Source: Micromonospora olivasterospora (lineage in GTDB: Bacteria > Actinomycetota > Actinomycetes > Mycobacteriales > Micromonosporaceae). Taken from it: a stretch of DNA of 64,000 nt. Shown here one piece after another: positions 11,353 to 20,615 of this stretch; positions within the stretch are counted from its first letter, which is position 1, and each line of letters starts with the position of its first letter. The notes below the pieces were generated by a model. It did not search any database, was not told the origin of the DNA, and was given only the letters and a program-made list of their open reading frames with translations. Where the stretch lies: NCBI RefSeq assembly GCF_007830265.1, contig NZ_VLKE01000001.1, forward strand, positions 6,881,738 through 6,945,737, written 5' to 3'. A program made the position numbers and the translations under genes.

Positions 11353-11674
11353 TTCTACACAACCTCCATAGATAGGCGCGTGTGGACCAAGAGCCAGGTT
11401 GGCACCTACCCGTCAGGAAGTCGTCCCATCTGTCGAATTTCGGTCAGAGCGTGTGGCGGCGGAGGTTGCCGCTGGGAGCCGCGGCCCGGTGTCGTGCAGC
11501 GACCAATCGGCCAATATTGGGTGATTGCACAAGAAAGAGCCTGACAGCCATGACGCATGTCTAGCGCTCTGTCTCGCAGTTGCCGGCCCAGCTTCGCAAT
11601 CTGCCTGCCCGGCCAGTCAGCGAAGGCCCCGCCGGGCATGATCCGCCCGTCCCCAAGGACCGTCGCCAGAACGT
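11353..11674. other. Intergenic region with decayed coding sequence
   Basis: These 322 bases separate the SH3-like gene from the permease gene. They hold the SH3 gene promoter, a 24-base palindrome (11503-11526) and a minus-strand open stretch reading RIMPGGAFADWPGRQIAKLG that I cannot assign and take as a remnant. Confidence 0.4.
11503..11526. promoter_or_regulatory. Imperfect 24-bp palindrome (possible operator)
   Basis: The sequence caatcggccaatattgggtg plus attg is self-complementary except at two mirrored positions, centred on CCAATATTGG. It lies about 150 bases upstream of the SH3-like gene on the minus strand. An operator is possible; no matching family was recognised. Confidence 0.35.
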
Positions 11675-13216
11675 TCAGACGCGTAGTCCCGCGGACTGAT
11701 TTTCCTCCGGGTGTTGCTGGGCGTATCGCGTTCCCGCCGCGCCGGCCTTCAACCTGCGCCGGAGGACCAGCAGCCACCAGAGCAGCGGGAGTCCGAGGAT
11801 GCCGGCGAACACGATGCCGTTCCCGGCAAACGCAGGCAGGAACAGCAGGGCGGCCTCGACCACGAGGAAGACCACCAGGCTGATCACCAGCACCGGGGTC
11901 CGCGCTTTCCCCAGGTCGTAGGTTCCGGGCTCCGCCGCGGGAACTCGTCCCTGCCGACTCGCGACGAGCAGTCCGACGGTCTGCAGGACGTAGGTGGTGA
12001 AGAACGCGAGCGTGGCGATTCCCAGGAAGTAGTTGAATGCACGCGCGTTGACCAGGGCGGACAGCAGCATGAGCACCGAGACCACACCGAGGCTGACGAC
12101 GGCGGTGGACGGCGTCTTGCGGGCCGGCGAGACGTGCCGGAGGGCACGGGAGAACGGCATCATGTTGTCGCGCGAGAGGGAGTACAGCAGCCGCGTCGCC
12201 ACCAGGACGTTGGCGAGCAGGCAGACGAGGATGTTCGTCAGTGCGACCGCCACGGTGATGCGCGAGAACACCGGACCCAGCTGCTGGGTGATGATCACCT
12301 CGATCGGGGCGGACGAGTCGGTGAGTTCACTCGGGTTCCTGATGGCGAGGACGTACACGAAGTACATGAGGAATTCGATGACGCACGAGCTCGCGAACGC
12401 GTAGAACATCGTGCGGGGAATGACCCGACGCGCACCCTTGGTTTCCTCGGCCACGTCGGCGACCGCTTCGACGCCGACCAGGCCGAAGAACGGTCCCAGC
12501 GACGCGGTCAGCCAGGCGATGAAGTACGACTGCGTCTGGCCGTCGGGCGTCGTACCTTGGAACAGCGAGCTGATCGGCTGGGCGTCGTCGTGGACGGCGA
12601 ACGCCACCACCGCCACGATGAGCGTGACGGCGATGGTGATGACCAGCTCGAGGCCGACGCCGATGTTGTTGAGGAACGTGGCCAGACGCAACCGGTAGGC
12701 ATTGATTAGTACGCATATGCTGACCACGCCGACGGCGATGAAGATCTGTTCGGCCTGGGTGAGGTCCCACCCCAGGAGGCTGCCCAGATAGCCGGCGAAG
12801 ATGTAACCCAGGCTCGTCATTCCGCTGACCCAGCCGATGAGCGCCGCGCACCCGGTGAACCAGCCGTAGCTGGAGCCGTTGAGCCGGCTCGTCCACTGGT
12901 AGGCGTACCCGGCCAGGGGGATCTTGGCGGCCATGTCGGCGGCGATCAGGGTCCACAGCAGGAACACCGGGATCGCCAGGAAGAGGGTCCAGATGAACGG
13001 GGACCCGGCATTGAAATAGCCGGCGCCGAACCCGGTGAAGACGGCGGTGGTCGCGCTGATCGTCGAGAAGCCGATGGCGAATGAGGCGATCTTGCCGACC
13101 GAGCGGTCGAGCTTCTGCTCGTACCCGAACTCGGCAAGCCGGGCGTCCTCGTCCTCGCCGACGACGCGCGGCGGTGGAGCGAGGTCAAGTCTGGGTCCTG
13201 TCGCCTGGTCGGTCAT
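11675..13216 (-). CDS. APC-superfamily amino acid/amine permease
   Basis: This 513-residue protein has about 12 to 13 hydrophobic membrane spans, the LeuT-type fold of the amino acid-polyamine-organocation superfamily. The soluble N-terminus (to about residue 35) is followed by FAIGFSTISATTAVFTGFGA, the unwound helix-1 region, and GVEAVADVAEETKGARRVIP, the helix 6-7 signature. The ATG at 13216 has AGGGAG upstream; a longer frame upstream lacks a site. The LysR gene lies 115 bases upstream on the same strand, and a catabolic operon diverges beyond it, so the permease may import that pathway's substrate. Substrate is unknown. Confidence 0.88.
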   Translation of the reverse strand: MTDQATGPRLDLAPPPRVVGEDEDARLAEFGYEQKLDRSVGKIASFAIGFSTISATTAVFTGFGAGYFNAGSPFIWTLFLAIPVFLLWTLIAADMAAKIPLAGYAYQWTSRLNGSSYGWFTGCAALIGWVSGMTSLGYIFAGYLGSLLGWDLTQAEQIFIAVGVVSICVLINAYRLRLATFLNNIGVGLELVITIAVTLIVAVVAFAVHDDAQPISSLFQGTTPDGQTQSYFIAWLTASLGPFFGLVGVEAVADVAEETKGARRVIPRTMFYAFASSCVIEFLMYFVYVLAIRNPSELTDSSAPIEVIITQQLGPVFSRITVAVALTNILVCLLANVLVATRLLYSLSRDNMMPFSRALRHVSPARKTPSTAVVSLGVVSVLMLLSALVNARAFNYFLGIATLAFFTTYVLQTVGLLVASRQGRVPAAEPGTYDLGKARTPVLVISLVVFLVVEAALLFLPAFAGNGIVFAGILGLPLLWWLLVLRRRLKAGAAGTRYAQQHPEENQSAGLRV

Positions 13217-13331
13217 GCCGCACTCCCTTTGCTGACGACCTCGGGCCCGCACGGCCGAGGGGTGTCAGCAGTGAATCTCCGGCAGTGGCCGGACCGGAAG
13301 GACGGAGCTTCTATCTACCGGTAACCAGGGG

Positions 13332-14240
13332 TTATGACCGCCGCTGGCTCGTGCGGGGGACGCGTCTGAGCATGTACCGCACCACCTGTCGCCCGCCGGC
13401 CGACAGGCGGTTCGGGCGCCAGGCGACGGCTGTCAAGCTAGCCGGTCGGTCGACGATGGGGACGAACCTGATCCCCGGCCGATCGTAGAGACGCGTGAGC
13501 GAGGACGTCGTGAAGCTGATCCCGACACCGCGGGCGACCATCGTCGTCTCGACCTCGTAGGTGGCCGCCTCCGCGGCGATGTTCGCCGGTCTGCCGTTTC
13601 GGACGTCGCTAGCCATCCAGTAGTCGCGCCAGACACCGGCCGACTGGGGGGCGACGACGATCGGTTCGTCCAGCAGCTCGCCGATGTGCAGCTGGGTGCG
13701 GTCGGCGAAGCGATGCGTACGCGGTAGGCAGGCGACCCAGGACTCCTTGGCGACGACCACCGACTCGAGATCGGGGACGTCCACCGGGAGCCGCAGGAGC
13801 GCGATGTCGCACGCGCCCGACCGGAGGCCTACGGTCGGGTCTGAGAAGTCGTACTCGGTGGTCTCCAGGGACAGCTCGGGCAGGCTTGTCTCCACCCCGT
13901 CAAGCAACTCGAACAGCAGGTCGGCGCCCATGCCGGTCAGGTAACCGACCCGGATCTGGGCGCTGCCGACGAGATTTTCGACGACGTCGAACGCCGCTTC
14001 GACCTCGTGCAGCGCCCTCCGGACGTGGGGCAGCCACTCCTGACCGAGCACGGTGAGCGCGACCGAGTGTGTGTCCCGCTCGAACAGCCGGCCACCGATG
14101 TGGCCCTCGAGTTGTCGAATCGCCGCCGACAGGGCCGGCTGGGAAATGAAGAGCCGTTCGGCCGCTTTATGGTAATTGAGTGTGTCGGCAAGGGCATCGA
14201 AGTATTTCAGCAAGCGAAGGCTCACGCCATGGTTCATCAC
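13332..14240 (-). CDS. LysR-family transcriptional regulator
   Basis: This 302-residue protein has an N-terminal winged helix-turn-helix (residues about 7-66: LRLLKYFDALADTLNYHKAA, FISQPALSAAIRQLEGHIGG) and a periplasmic-binding-like effector domain. It is divergent from the yjbQ-kinase-isomerase-dehydrogenase operon, the standard arrangement for a LysR activator and its target; the permease gene lies downstream on its own strand. A palindrome in the divergent gap is its likely operator. The ligand is probably a pathway sugar or intermediate. Confidence 0.9.
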   Translation of the reverse strand: MMNHGVSLRLLKYFDALADTLNYHKAAERLFISQPALSAAIRQLEGHIGGRLFERDTHSVALTVLGQEWLPHVRRALHEVEAAFDVVENLVGSAQIRVGYLTGMGADLLFELLDGVETSLPELSLETTEYDFSDPTVGLRSGACDIALLRLPVDVPDLESVVVAKESWVACLPRTHRFADRTQLHIGELLDEPIVVAPQSAGVWRDYWMASDVRNGRPANIAAEAATYEVETTMVARGVGISFTTSSLTRLYDRPGIRFVPIVDRPASLTAVAWRPNRLSAGGRQVVRYMLRRVPRTSQRRS

Positions 14241-14255
14241 ACCTCCCAGGGTTCG

Positions 14256-14274
14256 TGATAGGCGCCGCTTATCA
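14256..14274. promoter_or_regulatory. Probable LysR operator in the divergent promoter
   Basis: The 19-base near-perfect palindrome TGATAGGCGCCGCTTATCA fits the LysR box form (TGATA-N9-TATCA). It is 16 bases upstream of the LysR start and 86 bases upstream of yjbQ, so one site could serve autoregulation and activation. Confidence 0.6.
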
Positions 14275-14359
14275 GATCATCGCAATTTTTCCCTTCCGCT
14301 GCAAGAGCTCTCGTCGCATCCTGATCTCGCCGAATCATCCGGCCAACGAAAGGTAGCCG

Positions 14360-14857
14360 ATGTCCGCCTACTACACGTCCGTCACGATCGAGACCCCGGC
14401 TCGGCAGGAGTTCTACGACGTGACCGCCCAGCTGGAGGAGTTCGTCGCCGGCACCGGTGTACGTGACGGGCTCGCCATCGCCTACTCGGCCCACACGAGC
14501 TGCTGCGTCCTGCTCCAGGAGGAGTCCGAGGACGTCACGTACTACGGCACCCAGCTACTGCTGCAGGACACCCTCAACGTCTTCGCCAAGATCGCGCCCC
14601 CGACCCGGCACGAGGGACAGTACCTGCATCCTGGCCCGATCCACATCCGCAATGCCGCCAAATTGCGCGACGAGCTTCCGGAATGGGGCCTGAACACCGA
14701 CGGGCACATTATCTCTTCGATTTTGGGCCGTTCGGAAAGCATTCCGCTCGTCGACGGCACGCTACTGCTCGGAGAGTTCGGCCGAGTCTACTTCGGCGAC
14801 CTCGACGCCGTCCGTGCCCGGACCCGGACCGTTCACTTCCAGGTGCTCGGCGCCTGA
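14360..14857 (+). CDS. YjbQ/UPF0047 family protein
   Basis: This 165-residue protein has the family core YSAHTSCCVLLQEESEDV, conserved HEGQYLHPGP and GRSESIPLVDGTLLLGEFGRV. Members bind metal through conserved histidines; some show weak thiamine-phosphate synthase activity, but the true reaction is unsettled. Here it is first in a sugar-catabolic operon, two bases before the kinase start, which suggests a metabolite-phosphate role rather than vitamin synthesis. A GAAAGG site precedes the ATG. Confidence 0.88.
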   Translation: MSAYYTSVTIETPARQEFYDVTAQLEEFVAGTGVRDGLAIAYSAHTSCCVLLQEESEDVTYYGTQLLLQDTLNVFAKIAPPTRHEGQYLHPGPIHIRNAAKLRDELPEWGLNTDGHIISSILGRSESIPLVDGTLLLGEFGRVYFGDLDAVRARTRTVHFQVLGA

Positions 14858-14859
14858 CC

Positions 14860-16334
14860 ATGCTCGCTTACGCGGTGGACGTCGGTACCACCAACATCAA
14901 GGTCGTCGTCTTCGACGAGTGCCTCCGCCGGCTGGCCGTCGCCGCCGCGCCCGCGGTGTACCAGCGCACGGGCGACCGCGTCGAGTTCCGTCCCGAGGGA
15001 GTCTTCGACCTCGTCATTGAGCTGATTGCCCGGTGTGCCGGATCGATCGGGGACGCCGCCCGCCATGACGCGATGATCGCCCTGACCGGCCAGGCAGAGT
15101 CGTTGGTGCTCAACGACCGGCGGGGCGATCCCGTGCGACCAGCGCTCTCGTGGCTGGACAACCGTGCCACCGCCGAAGCCGGCGAGCTGGGCGAGCGCTT
15201 CGGCGTCGAGAATGCCTTCGCGGTCACCGGCGAGCCCGGCCCGTCGGCGACCTGGCCGGCGGCCAAGCTGCGCTGGCTCGCCAAGAACGAACCACGGACG
15301 CTCGACCGGACGGCGGCCGTCCTCATGGTCAAGGACGACCTGCTCCGCCGCTTCACGGGAACCGCGGTGGGCGAGGTGACGACGCGAGGATTCACCTACC
15401 TCTACGACGTACGACGCGGTCGCTACTGGGAGGAAATGCTCGACTTCGTCTCCGTACCGGCGGGGTCGCTCGCCCCGATCGTGCCGGCCGGGACGGACGT
15501 CGGCCGCGTACTTCCGCAGATCGCCGACCGCCTCCCGCCCGCCCGTTCCTACCGGGTCAACGCCGGAGCGCTCGACCACTTCTGTGCCATGGCCGGCACG
15601 GGTTCCTACACGCCGGGGGCCGTGAGTGAGTCCGCCGGAACGGTGCTGTCGCTGTCCATGCTCACGGCCGGCTGGTCGTTCGATCCCGAGCGGAAGGTGT
15701 CGTTCCACGCCGGGCTGCGCCCCGGCGACATCGTCCTGTTCAACGGCGTCGACAGCGGGGCGTCTCGCTCGAATGGTTCCGCCGCGAGGGTCTCGGCGGT
15801 ATGTCGTACGACGATCTGGAGGAACGCCTCGCCGCGCGTACCGCCGGCAACGCACCGATCTTTCTGCCCTACCTCACCGGGGTGAACCCACCTGACCACT
15901 TCCCCCACGCCCGGGGGGCGTTCCTCAATCTGGACCTCGCGCACGACCGGATCGACCTCGCCTACGCCGTCGAGGAGGGCGTGGCCCACCTCCTGCGCCG
16001 CAACGTGGACTATCTCACCCCTGCTCGCGTACGCGAGATCGTCTCCACCGGCGGTGGTTCGTCGTCCCCGTTCTGGAACCAGCTCAAGGCCGACGTGTGC
16101 GGCGTCGACGTGCTCGTCCCGGACGAGCGGGAGGCCACCTGCCGCGGAGCGGCCGCGCTCGCCCTCGTCGCCTCCGGGCAGATTGCCGGAATTGGTGAGT
16201 CAGCCCACCTCAGTCGGCCGCCGACCGTCCGTTACCAGCCGCGCCGGTCCGCCGAGCGGGACGCGCGGTACGAGTTGTTCGGCGAATACCTGAGACGCCT
16301 GTTCGTGAACGACCCGGAAGGAGCTCCACGATGA
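14860..16334 (+). CDS. FGGY-family carbohydrate kinase (one frameshift)
   Basis: This protein would phosphorylate a sugar or sugar alcohol with ATP. The first frame starts LAYAVDVGTTNIKVVVFDE (phosphate-binding loop of the actin-like ATPase fold) and contains LTGQAESLVLNDRRGDPVRP; the second frame, from about 15760, contains NAPIFLPYLTGVNPP and STGGGSSSPFWNQLKADV, the FGGY C-terminal signature. The two frames join if one G is added to the run at 15757-15760 (reading then continues VSLEWFRREGLGG). With that base the gene is 492 codons, the normal family length. The stop overlaps the next start (ATGA). A sequencing slip is as likely as a real mutation. The substrate is unknown. Confidence 0.85.
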
Positions 16335-17137
16335 TGCTGGCCTGCTCGTCCCCGATGGTCCCGGGAGAGTCGCTGACCGCCAAGGCCGAGTCGCTGAAGC
16401 GGTGGGGTTACGACGCCCTCGCCGTGTTTCACCCGTTGGCGGAATGGAACGACGGCGTGCGCCGTGAGCTCGTCACTCTGGAACAGCGCACCGGCGTCCG
16501 GCCCGTGGAGTTCGTGCTCATCGACGAGATCTACGGCAACGCGATGTCGCCGGACGCCGAGCGCCGGGCCCGCTGCCGCGCGATGTACCTGGAGGCCGCT
16601 GCGGTCTGCGCCGAGATCGGCACGGTTACCGAGATCGAGTACGAGTACGGCGCCCGCGACCCGTTGCCCCTCTTCCATCCCTACCAGAAGCTCGACGCCG
16701 GCCAAACCGAGCAGTTCATCGACTTCTACCGCGAGGTACTGGCCGTGGTCGAGGGAACGCCCGGTCGCGTGCTGCTGGAGCCGATCAACCGATACGAGTG
16801 CCGGTACCTCAACCTCGTGACCGACAACCTCGAGATTCTCGACGCTGTCGCCCACCCGAACGCCGCGCTGCTGCCGGACACCTTCCACATGTCGATCGAG
16901 GAGGCAGACCCCGCCACCGCCATCCGCCGCGCCGGCGACCGGGTCGCCCACGTCCACCTTGGCGACAACAACCGCCTGCTACCGGGGCACGGCCGGCTCG
17001 ATTGGGAGTCCATCTTCGGCGCGCTGCACGAGATCGGCTTCGACGGCGCGGTCAACCTCGAATGCTCGACCGAAGGCGACCCGGCCGTGACCCTGCCCGC
17101 GACCGCCGAGCGCCTGCGGAAGTTGATCGGGGAATGA
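16331..17137 (+). CDS. Xylose-isomerase-like TIM-barrel sugar (phosphate) isomerase/epimerase
   Basis: This 268-residue AP-endonuclease-2 superfamily barrel has the divalent-metal ligands of sugar epimerases: Glu in LLEPINRYE, Asp in LLPDTFHMS, His in HVHLGDNNR, and Glu near the end in NLECST. It overlaps both neighbours by ATGA, so kinase, this enzyme and the TPI-like protein should be made together. It probably isomerises a ketose or its phosphate; the exact substrate cannot be told. Confidence 0.85.
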   Translation: MMLACSSPMVPGESLTAKAESLKRWGYDALAVFHPLAEWNDGVRRELVTLEQRTGVRPVEFVLIDEIYGNAMSPDAERRARCRAMYLEAAAVCAEIGTVTEIEYEYGARDPLPLFHPYQKLDAGQTEQFIDFYREVLAVVEGTPGRVLLEPINRYECRYLNLVTDNLEILDAVAHPNAALLPDTFHMSIEEADPATAIRRAGDRVAHVHLGDNNRLLPGHGRLDWESIFGALHEIGFDGAVNLECSTEGDPAVTLPATAERLRKLIGE

Positions 17138-17850
17138 CCGGCTCCCTGACCCCGCCGTTCTTCGAGATCGGTCCGAAGAACCTGCTCCGCCGCCGCGAGA
17201 TCGAGTCTGTCGCGGTCGCGGCCGGCCGCGCGGGCGACGACCACGGCGTCACGGTACTTCTCACTGTGCCCACCGCACTGGTCGCACCGGTCGAGGGCCT
17301 CGGCTGCGGTGTACGCGTGCTGGGACAGGGCATGCACACCGATCGACTCGGTCCGTCGATGAACCGGGTCACGGCGGAGTCGCTGGCAGATGCCGGCGCC
17401 TGGGGCGTGATGCTCAACCACGACGCCGACCCGCTCGACGGCACGCAGCTGGAGCTGGCGCTACGGCGCGCGGCAGAGGTAGGCCTCGAAACGGTGGTGT
17501 GTGCCGCCACCCAGCACGAGGCGGTCCGGTTTGCCGCTCTGGAGCCGACCGTCGTGCTCTACGAGCCGCCCAGTCTCATCGGCACCAGCGGGGCCGGCCG
17601 CCGCGACTGGATCGCCGCGTCGACCGAAGCCATCCACCGGGCCGGCCACACCGTGTTGGCCATGCATGCCGGTGGCATTTCGACGCCCGCGACAGCCCGG
17701 GCCGTCATGGCGGCCGGTGCCGACGGCACGGGCTCCACCAGCGGAGTGCTGTCGGCCCCGGACCGCGAGGCGGCGGCGCGCCAGTTCATCGCCGCCACCA
17801 GGATCGGCTGGGACGAGGCGCGCCGCGCCCGGCCCGCCACCACCACGTGA
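17134..17850 (+). CDS. Triosephosphate-isomerase-like enzyme
   Basis: This 238-residue barrel aligns with triosephosphate isomerase at the catalytic positions: Lys in FFEIGPKNLL, His in GVMLNHDADPL (usual GHSERR) and Glu in VLYEPPSLIGTS (usual YEPVWAIGTG). The changed loop after the His suggests a substrate other than glyceraldehyde phosphate. TPI-like isomerases of this sort act on tetrulose phosphates in erythritol and threitol breakdown, which would fit a kinase plus SDR operon. That is inference; no RpiB-type partner is seen. Confidence 0.75.
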   Translation: MTGSLTPPFFEIGPKNLLRRREIESVAVAAGRAGDDHGVTVLLTVPTALVAPVEGLGCGVRVLGQGMHTDRLGPSMNRVTAESLADAGAWGVMLNHDADPLDGTQLELALRRAAEVGLETVVCAATQHEAVRFAALEPTVVLYEPPSLIGTSGAGRRDWIAASTEAIHRAGHTVLAMHAGGISTPATARAVMAAGADGTGSTSGVLSAPDREAAARQFIAATRIGWDEARRARPATTT

Positions 17851-17871
17851 GATCAGTTGAGGGAGAGCACC

Positions 17872-18639
17872 ATGACCAGCAACCTGACGGGCCGCACCGC
17901 GGTCCTCACCGGAGGCGCCCGCGGCATTGGCCTGACGCTCGCCAAGACCTTGGCGGCAGGCGGCATGAACGTCGCTCTTCTCGACCTGCTCGACACCGTC
18001 GAGGAGAGCGCGAAGGCCATCGCCGACGAGTACGGGGTCGCCACGCACGGGCAGAAGATCGACGTCACCGATCAGGACGGGGTTGCCGACGCGTTCCGGG
18101 CCGTCCGGCAGACCCTCGGCGTTCCGTCCGTTCTGGTCACGGCCGCCGGTATCGAGATCAACGGCGACTCGGTCAAGGTCACCGCGGAGCAGTGGCGGAG
18201 GGTGATCGACGTCAACCTCACCGGCACGTTCTTCGCGGCCCAGGCGTTCGCCGACGGACTACTGACGGCCGGAATGCCCGGTAGCGCGATCTTCATCGCG
18301 TCCATGTCGGGCTCGATCGTCAACGTGCCGCAATGGGCGGCGTCGTACAACGCGTCCAAGGCCGCCGTCGCGCACCTGGGCAGGTCGCTGGCCGTCGAGT
18401 GGGCGCCCGCCGGGATCCGGGTAAACTCGATCTCGCCCGGATATGTGCTCACCGACCTCACGAAGGCCATCCTCGACCGGGAGCCGGAGCTGCACGACGA
18501 CTGGGTCGCCCGGATCCCGCAGGGCCGCATGGCCAAGCCTGAGGATCTCGCCGGGCTGGTCCGCTTCCTGGCGTCCGACGCCTCGACATACCTGACCGCG
18601 CAGGACATCGTCATCGACGGCGGTTACACCGCGATCTAG
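17872..18639 (+). CDS. Short-chain dehydrogenase/reductase
   Basis: This 255-residue SDR has the classical cofactor loop TGGARGIG, an Asp at the end of strand 2 (LLDLLD) favouring NAD, VTAAGIE, the catalytic Ser in IASMSGSIV and the SYNASKAA Tyr-x3-Lys. GGGAG precedes the ATG. It is the last gene of the operon; a polyol or sugar dehydrogenase acting before the kinase is likely. The gene converges on aroE with a 30-base gap. Confidence 0.9.
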   Translation: MTSNLTGRTAVLTGGARGIGLTLAKTLAAGGMNVALLDLLDTVEESAKAIADEYGVATHGQKIDVTDQDGVADAFRAVRQTLGVPSVLVTAAGIEINGDSVKVTAEQWRRVIDVNLTGTFFAAQAFADGLLTAGMPGSAIFIASMSGSIVNVPQWAASYNASKAAVAHLGRSLAVEWAPAGIRVNSISPGYVLTDLTKAILDREPELHDDWVARIPQGRMAKPEDLAGLVRFLASDASTYLTAQDIVIDGGYTAI

Positions 18640-18669
18640 CTTGATCTTGAAGCTGTGGTGTGGCGGGGA

Positions 18670-19521
18670 CTACCCGACCGGGCGGGCCGCGCGGACCGGC
18701 AGGCCGACCACCGCCGACAGGGCCGCCGCCATCTCCTCCACCGGGGCGCGGACCCCGGTGAAGTGCTCGAACTGGCCGACCGCCTGGGCGACCAGCAGGT
18801 CCAGCCCGGAGACGACCCGGCAGCCGGCCGCCTCGGCCGACGCGGCGAGCGGGGTCGGCCACGGGTCGTAGAGCGCGTCGAAGTAGACCGCCCCGGGCCG
18901 CCAGCGGGCGCCGGCGGCGAGCGGGTCGGCGACGCCCTTCGGCACGGTGGAGACCACCACGTCGGCGTCGGTGTGCGCGGGCGCGTCGGCCCAGTCGGCG
19001 CCGGCGAGCCGCAGCCCGAGCGCGTCGGCGGCCGGGCGCAGCTCGTCGAGCGCCGCCGCGCGCCGGGCCACCACGGTCACCGTCCCGGAGCCGAGGCGCG
19101 CGGCGGCGGCCAGGGCGGCCCGGGCGGTGCCGCCCGCACCGAGCACGGTCACCCGGGCGCCCGGCCGGACGTCGGCCGCCGCTAGCAGCGCGTGCATGCC
19201 GGCGGCGTCGGTGTTGTCCGCGTACCAGGAGCCGTCGGGCCGGTGGACCAGGGTGTTCGCGGCGCCCATCGCGGCGGCGACCGGCGACACCTCGGCGGCC
19301 AGCGCCAGCGTGGCCTCCTTGCAGGGCATGGTCACCGACAGCCCGGCCCACTCGGGGCCGAGGCCGGCGACCATGGCCGGCAGCTCCGCCTCCGCGCACT
19401 CGATCGTCGTGTACGACCAGCCGGCGAGGCCGGCGGCGGCGTAGCCGGCGTTGTGGATCACCGGGGAGAGGGAGTGGCTGATCGGCTTGCCGACCACGGC
19501 CGCCCGGTTTGCTTGCTTCAT
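18670..19521 (-). CDS. aroE: Shikimate dehydrogenase
   Basis: This enzyme reduces 3-dehydroshikimate to shikimate. It has 283 residues. The substrate-binding GKPISHSLSPVIHN, the catalytic Lys in SVTMPCKEA, the Asp in NTDAAG and the nucleotide-binding GAGGTARAAL are all present. It is the missing member of the aro cluster, separated from aroC by the accessory block. The usual upstream partners (mltG, ruvX, alaS) are not here, so the far side is also rearranged. Confidence 0.95.
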   Translation of the reverse strand: MKQANRAAVVGKPISHSLSPVIHNAGYAAAGLAGWSYTTIECAEAELPAMVAGLGPEWAGLSVTMPCKEATLALAAEVSPVAAAMGAANTLVHRPDGSWYADNTDAAGMHALLAAADVRPGARVTVLGAGGTARAALAAAARLGSGTVTVVARRAAALDELRPAADALGLRLAGADWADAPAHTDADVVVSTVPKGVADPLAAGARWRPGAVYFDALYDPWPTPLAASAEAAGCRVVSGLDLLVAQAVGQFEHFTGVRAPVEEMAAALSAVVGLPVRAARPVG

Positions 19522-19588
19522 GTCGTTGCCAATCCACGCTTCATCCGAAGCCGAACCCTAACAAGTCATGACCTCGGCAGAGGCGGAA

Positions 19589-19623
19589 AGAAGGCCCCTC
19601 AGCCTCGCGCCGGGGAGCCTTCT
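19589..19623. terminator. Hairpin between aroE and the DUF397 gene
   Basis: Arms AGAAGGC and GCCTTCT, extended by three more pairs after a mismatch, enclose an 11-base loop. It follows the minus-strand DUF397 stop by about 13 bases and is a plausible terminator for the XRE-DUF397 transcript. Confidence 0.6.
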
Positions 19624-19635
19624 CCGCGTCGCTGG

Positions 19636-19824
19636 TCAGTGCTGCCTGGCGAGGCCGACGAACGCCTTCCAGGAGGCGGGGCCGAAGGTGAGCACCGGCC
19701 CCTCCTTGTCCTTGCTGTCGCGGACGCCGACGACGCCCGGCAGGTTGTCGGCCACCTCCACGCAGTTGCCACCGTTGCCGCTGCTCCGGGTGCTCTTGCG
19801 CCAGACCGCGCCGGTCAGGTCCAT
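19636..19824 (-). CDS. DUF397 domain protein
   Basis: This is a 62-residue protein with the DUF397 hallmarks VWRKSTRSSGNGGNCVEVA, VGVRDSKD and the C-terminal FGPASWKAFV. These small proteins always accompany XRE regulators like the one upstream and appear to act as partners or antagonists of them in actinomycete development. It overlaps the XRE gene by 10 bases. Confidence 0.92.
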   Translation of the reverse strand: MDLTGAVWRKSTRSSGNGGNCVEVADNLPGVVGVRDSKDKEGPVLTFGPASWKAFVGLARQH

Positions 19825-20615
19825 GACTCTGCTGCCTCCGAGATCAACGTGAGGGTGGCCCCGTGGGGCATCGCCTCTGCTCGCACAGACTCCCAGGTCT
19901 GCCGCAGCGAGTGTACGTCCACCGTGCGCTCCACGATCGTCCCCTGCAACTGGTTGTCGAGGTACGCGAGGTCGTCACCCTCCGGTGGGGTGGCGATCAC
20001 GAAGGCACCGTTCAGTCCGGGGTACGCGCCGGTCCCCTTCGGCACCACGTGCAGGTGGACCCTCGGCCGGCGGCCCACCTCCACCAGGTGCCGCAACTGC
20101 TCCCGCATGACCTTCGGGCCGCCGACCGGGCGTTCCAGCACGGTGTAGTCGAGCACCACGACGAGCTGCGGCGGCGCGGGCCGGGCGAGCACCGCCTGCC
20201 GGGCGAGTCGCGCGGCGACCTGCTGTTCCATCTCGTCGCCGACGAACTGGCTCGCGCCCTCGTTCAGAGCTCGCGCGTACGCCTCGGTCTGAAGTAGGCC
20301 GGGCACCACCAGCGGCTCGAAGTTGCGCAGCCCGGTGGCCTCCTGCTCGATCGTCACCCACTCGCGGAACCACGGCATCAGGCTTTCCTTGAGGATGGCG
20401 TCCCGAATCCGCACCAACAGCCCCTCCGCCTGGAGGACATCATCGCAGCGCAGAGTGAACCCCTCGCGGGGTGGCCGGCGGCACTGCTCGACCCCGGCGA
20501 CCAGGGAGGCTGAGTAGTTGATCCGTTCGCCCAGCGCCTCCTGCGAGAGGCCGGCGCGCACGCGCAGGCGGCGCAGCTCTCCGGCGAACAGCTCCAGCAT
20601 GGGCAGTCGATCCAT
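19815..20615 (-). CDS. XRE-family regulator with DUF5753 effector domain
   Basis: The N-terminal helix-turn-helix (LRRLRVRAGLSQEALGERI) is followed by the DUF5753 domain with LVVPGLLQTEAYARAL and a C-terminal NQLQGTIVERTVDV. I chose ATG 20615 (266 residues), which has AGAGG upstream; ATG 20600 is possible. With the overlapping DUF397 gene it forms the WhiJ-like pair found in many copies in filamentous actinomycetes. Confidence 0.9.
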   Translation of the reverse strand: MDRLPMLELFAGELRRLRVRAGLSQEALGERINYSASLVAGVEQCRRPPREGFTLRCDDVLQAEGLLVRIRDAILKESLMPWFREWVTIEQEATGLRNFEPLVVPGLLQTEAYARALNEGASQFVGDEMEQQVAARLARQAVLARPAPPQLVVVLDYTVLERPVGGPKVMREQLRHLVEVGRRPRVHLHVVPKGTGAYPGLNGAFVIATPPEGDDLAYLDNQLQGTIVERTVDVHSLRQTWESVRAEAMPHGATLTLISEAAESWT

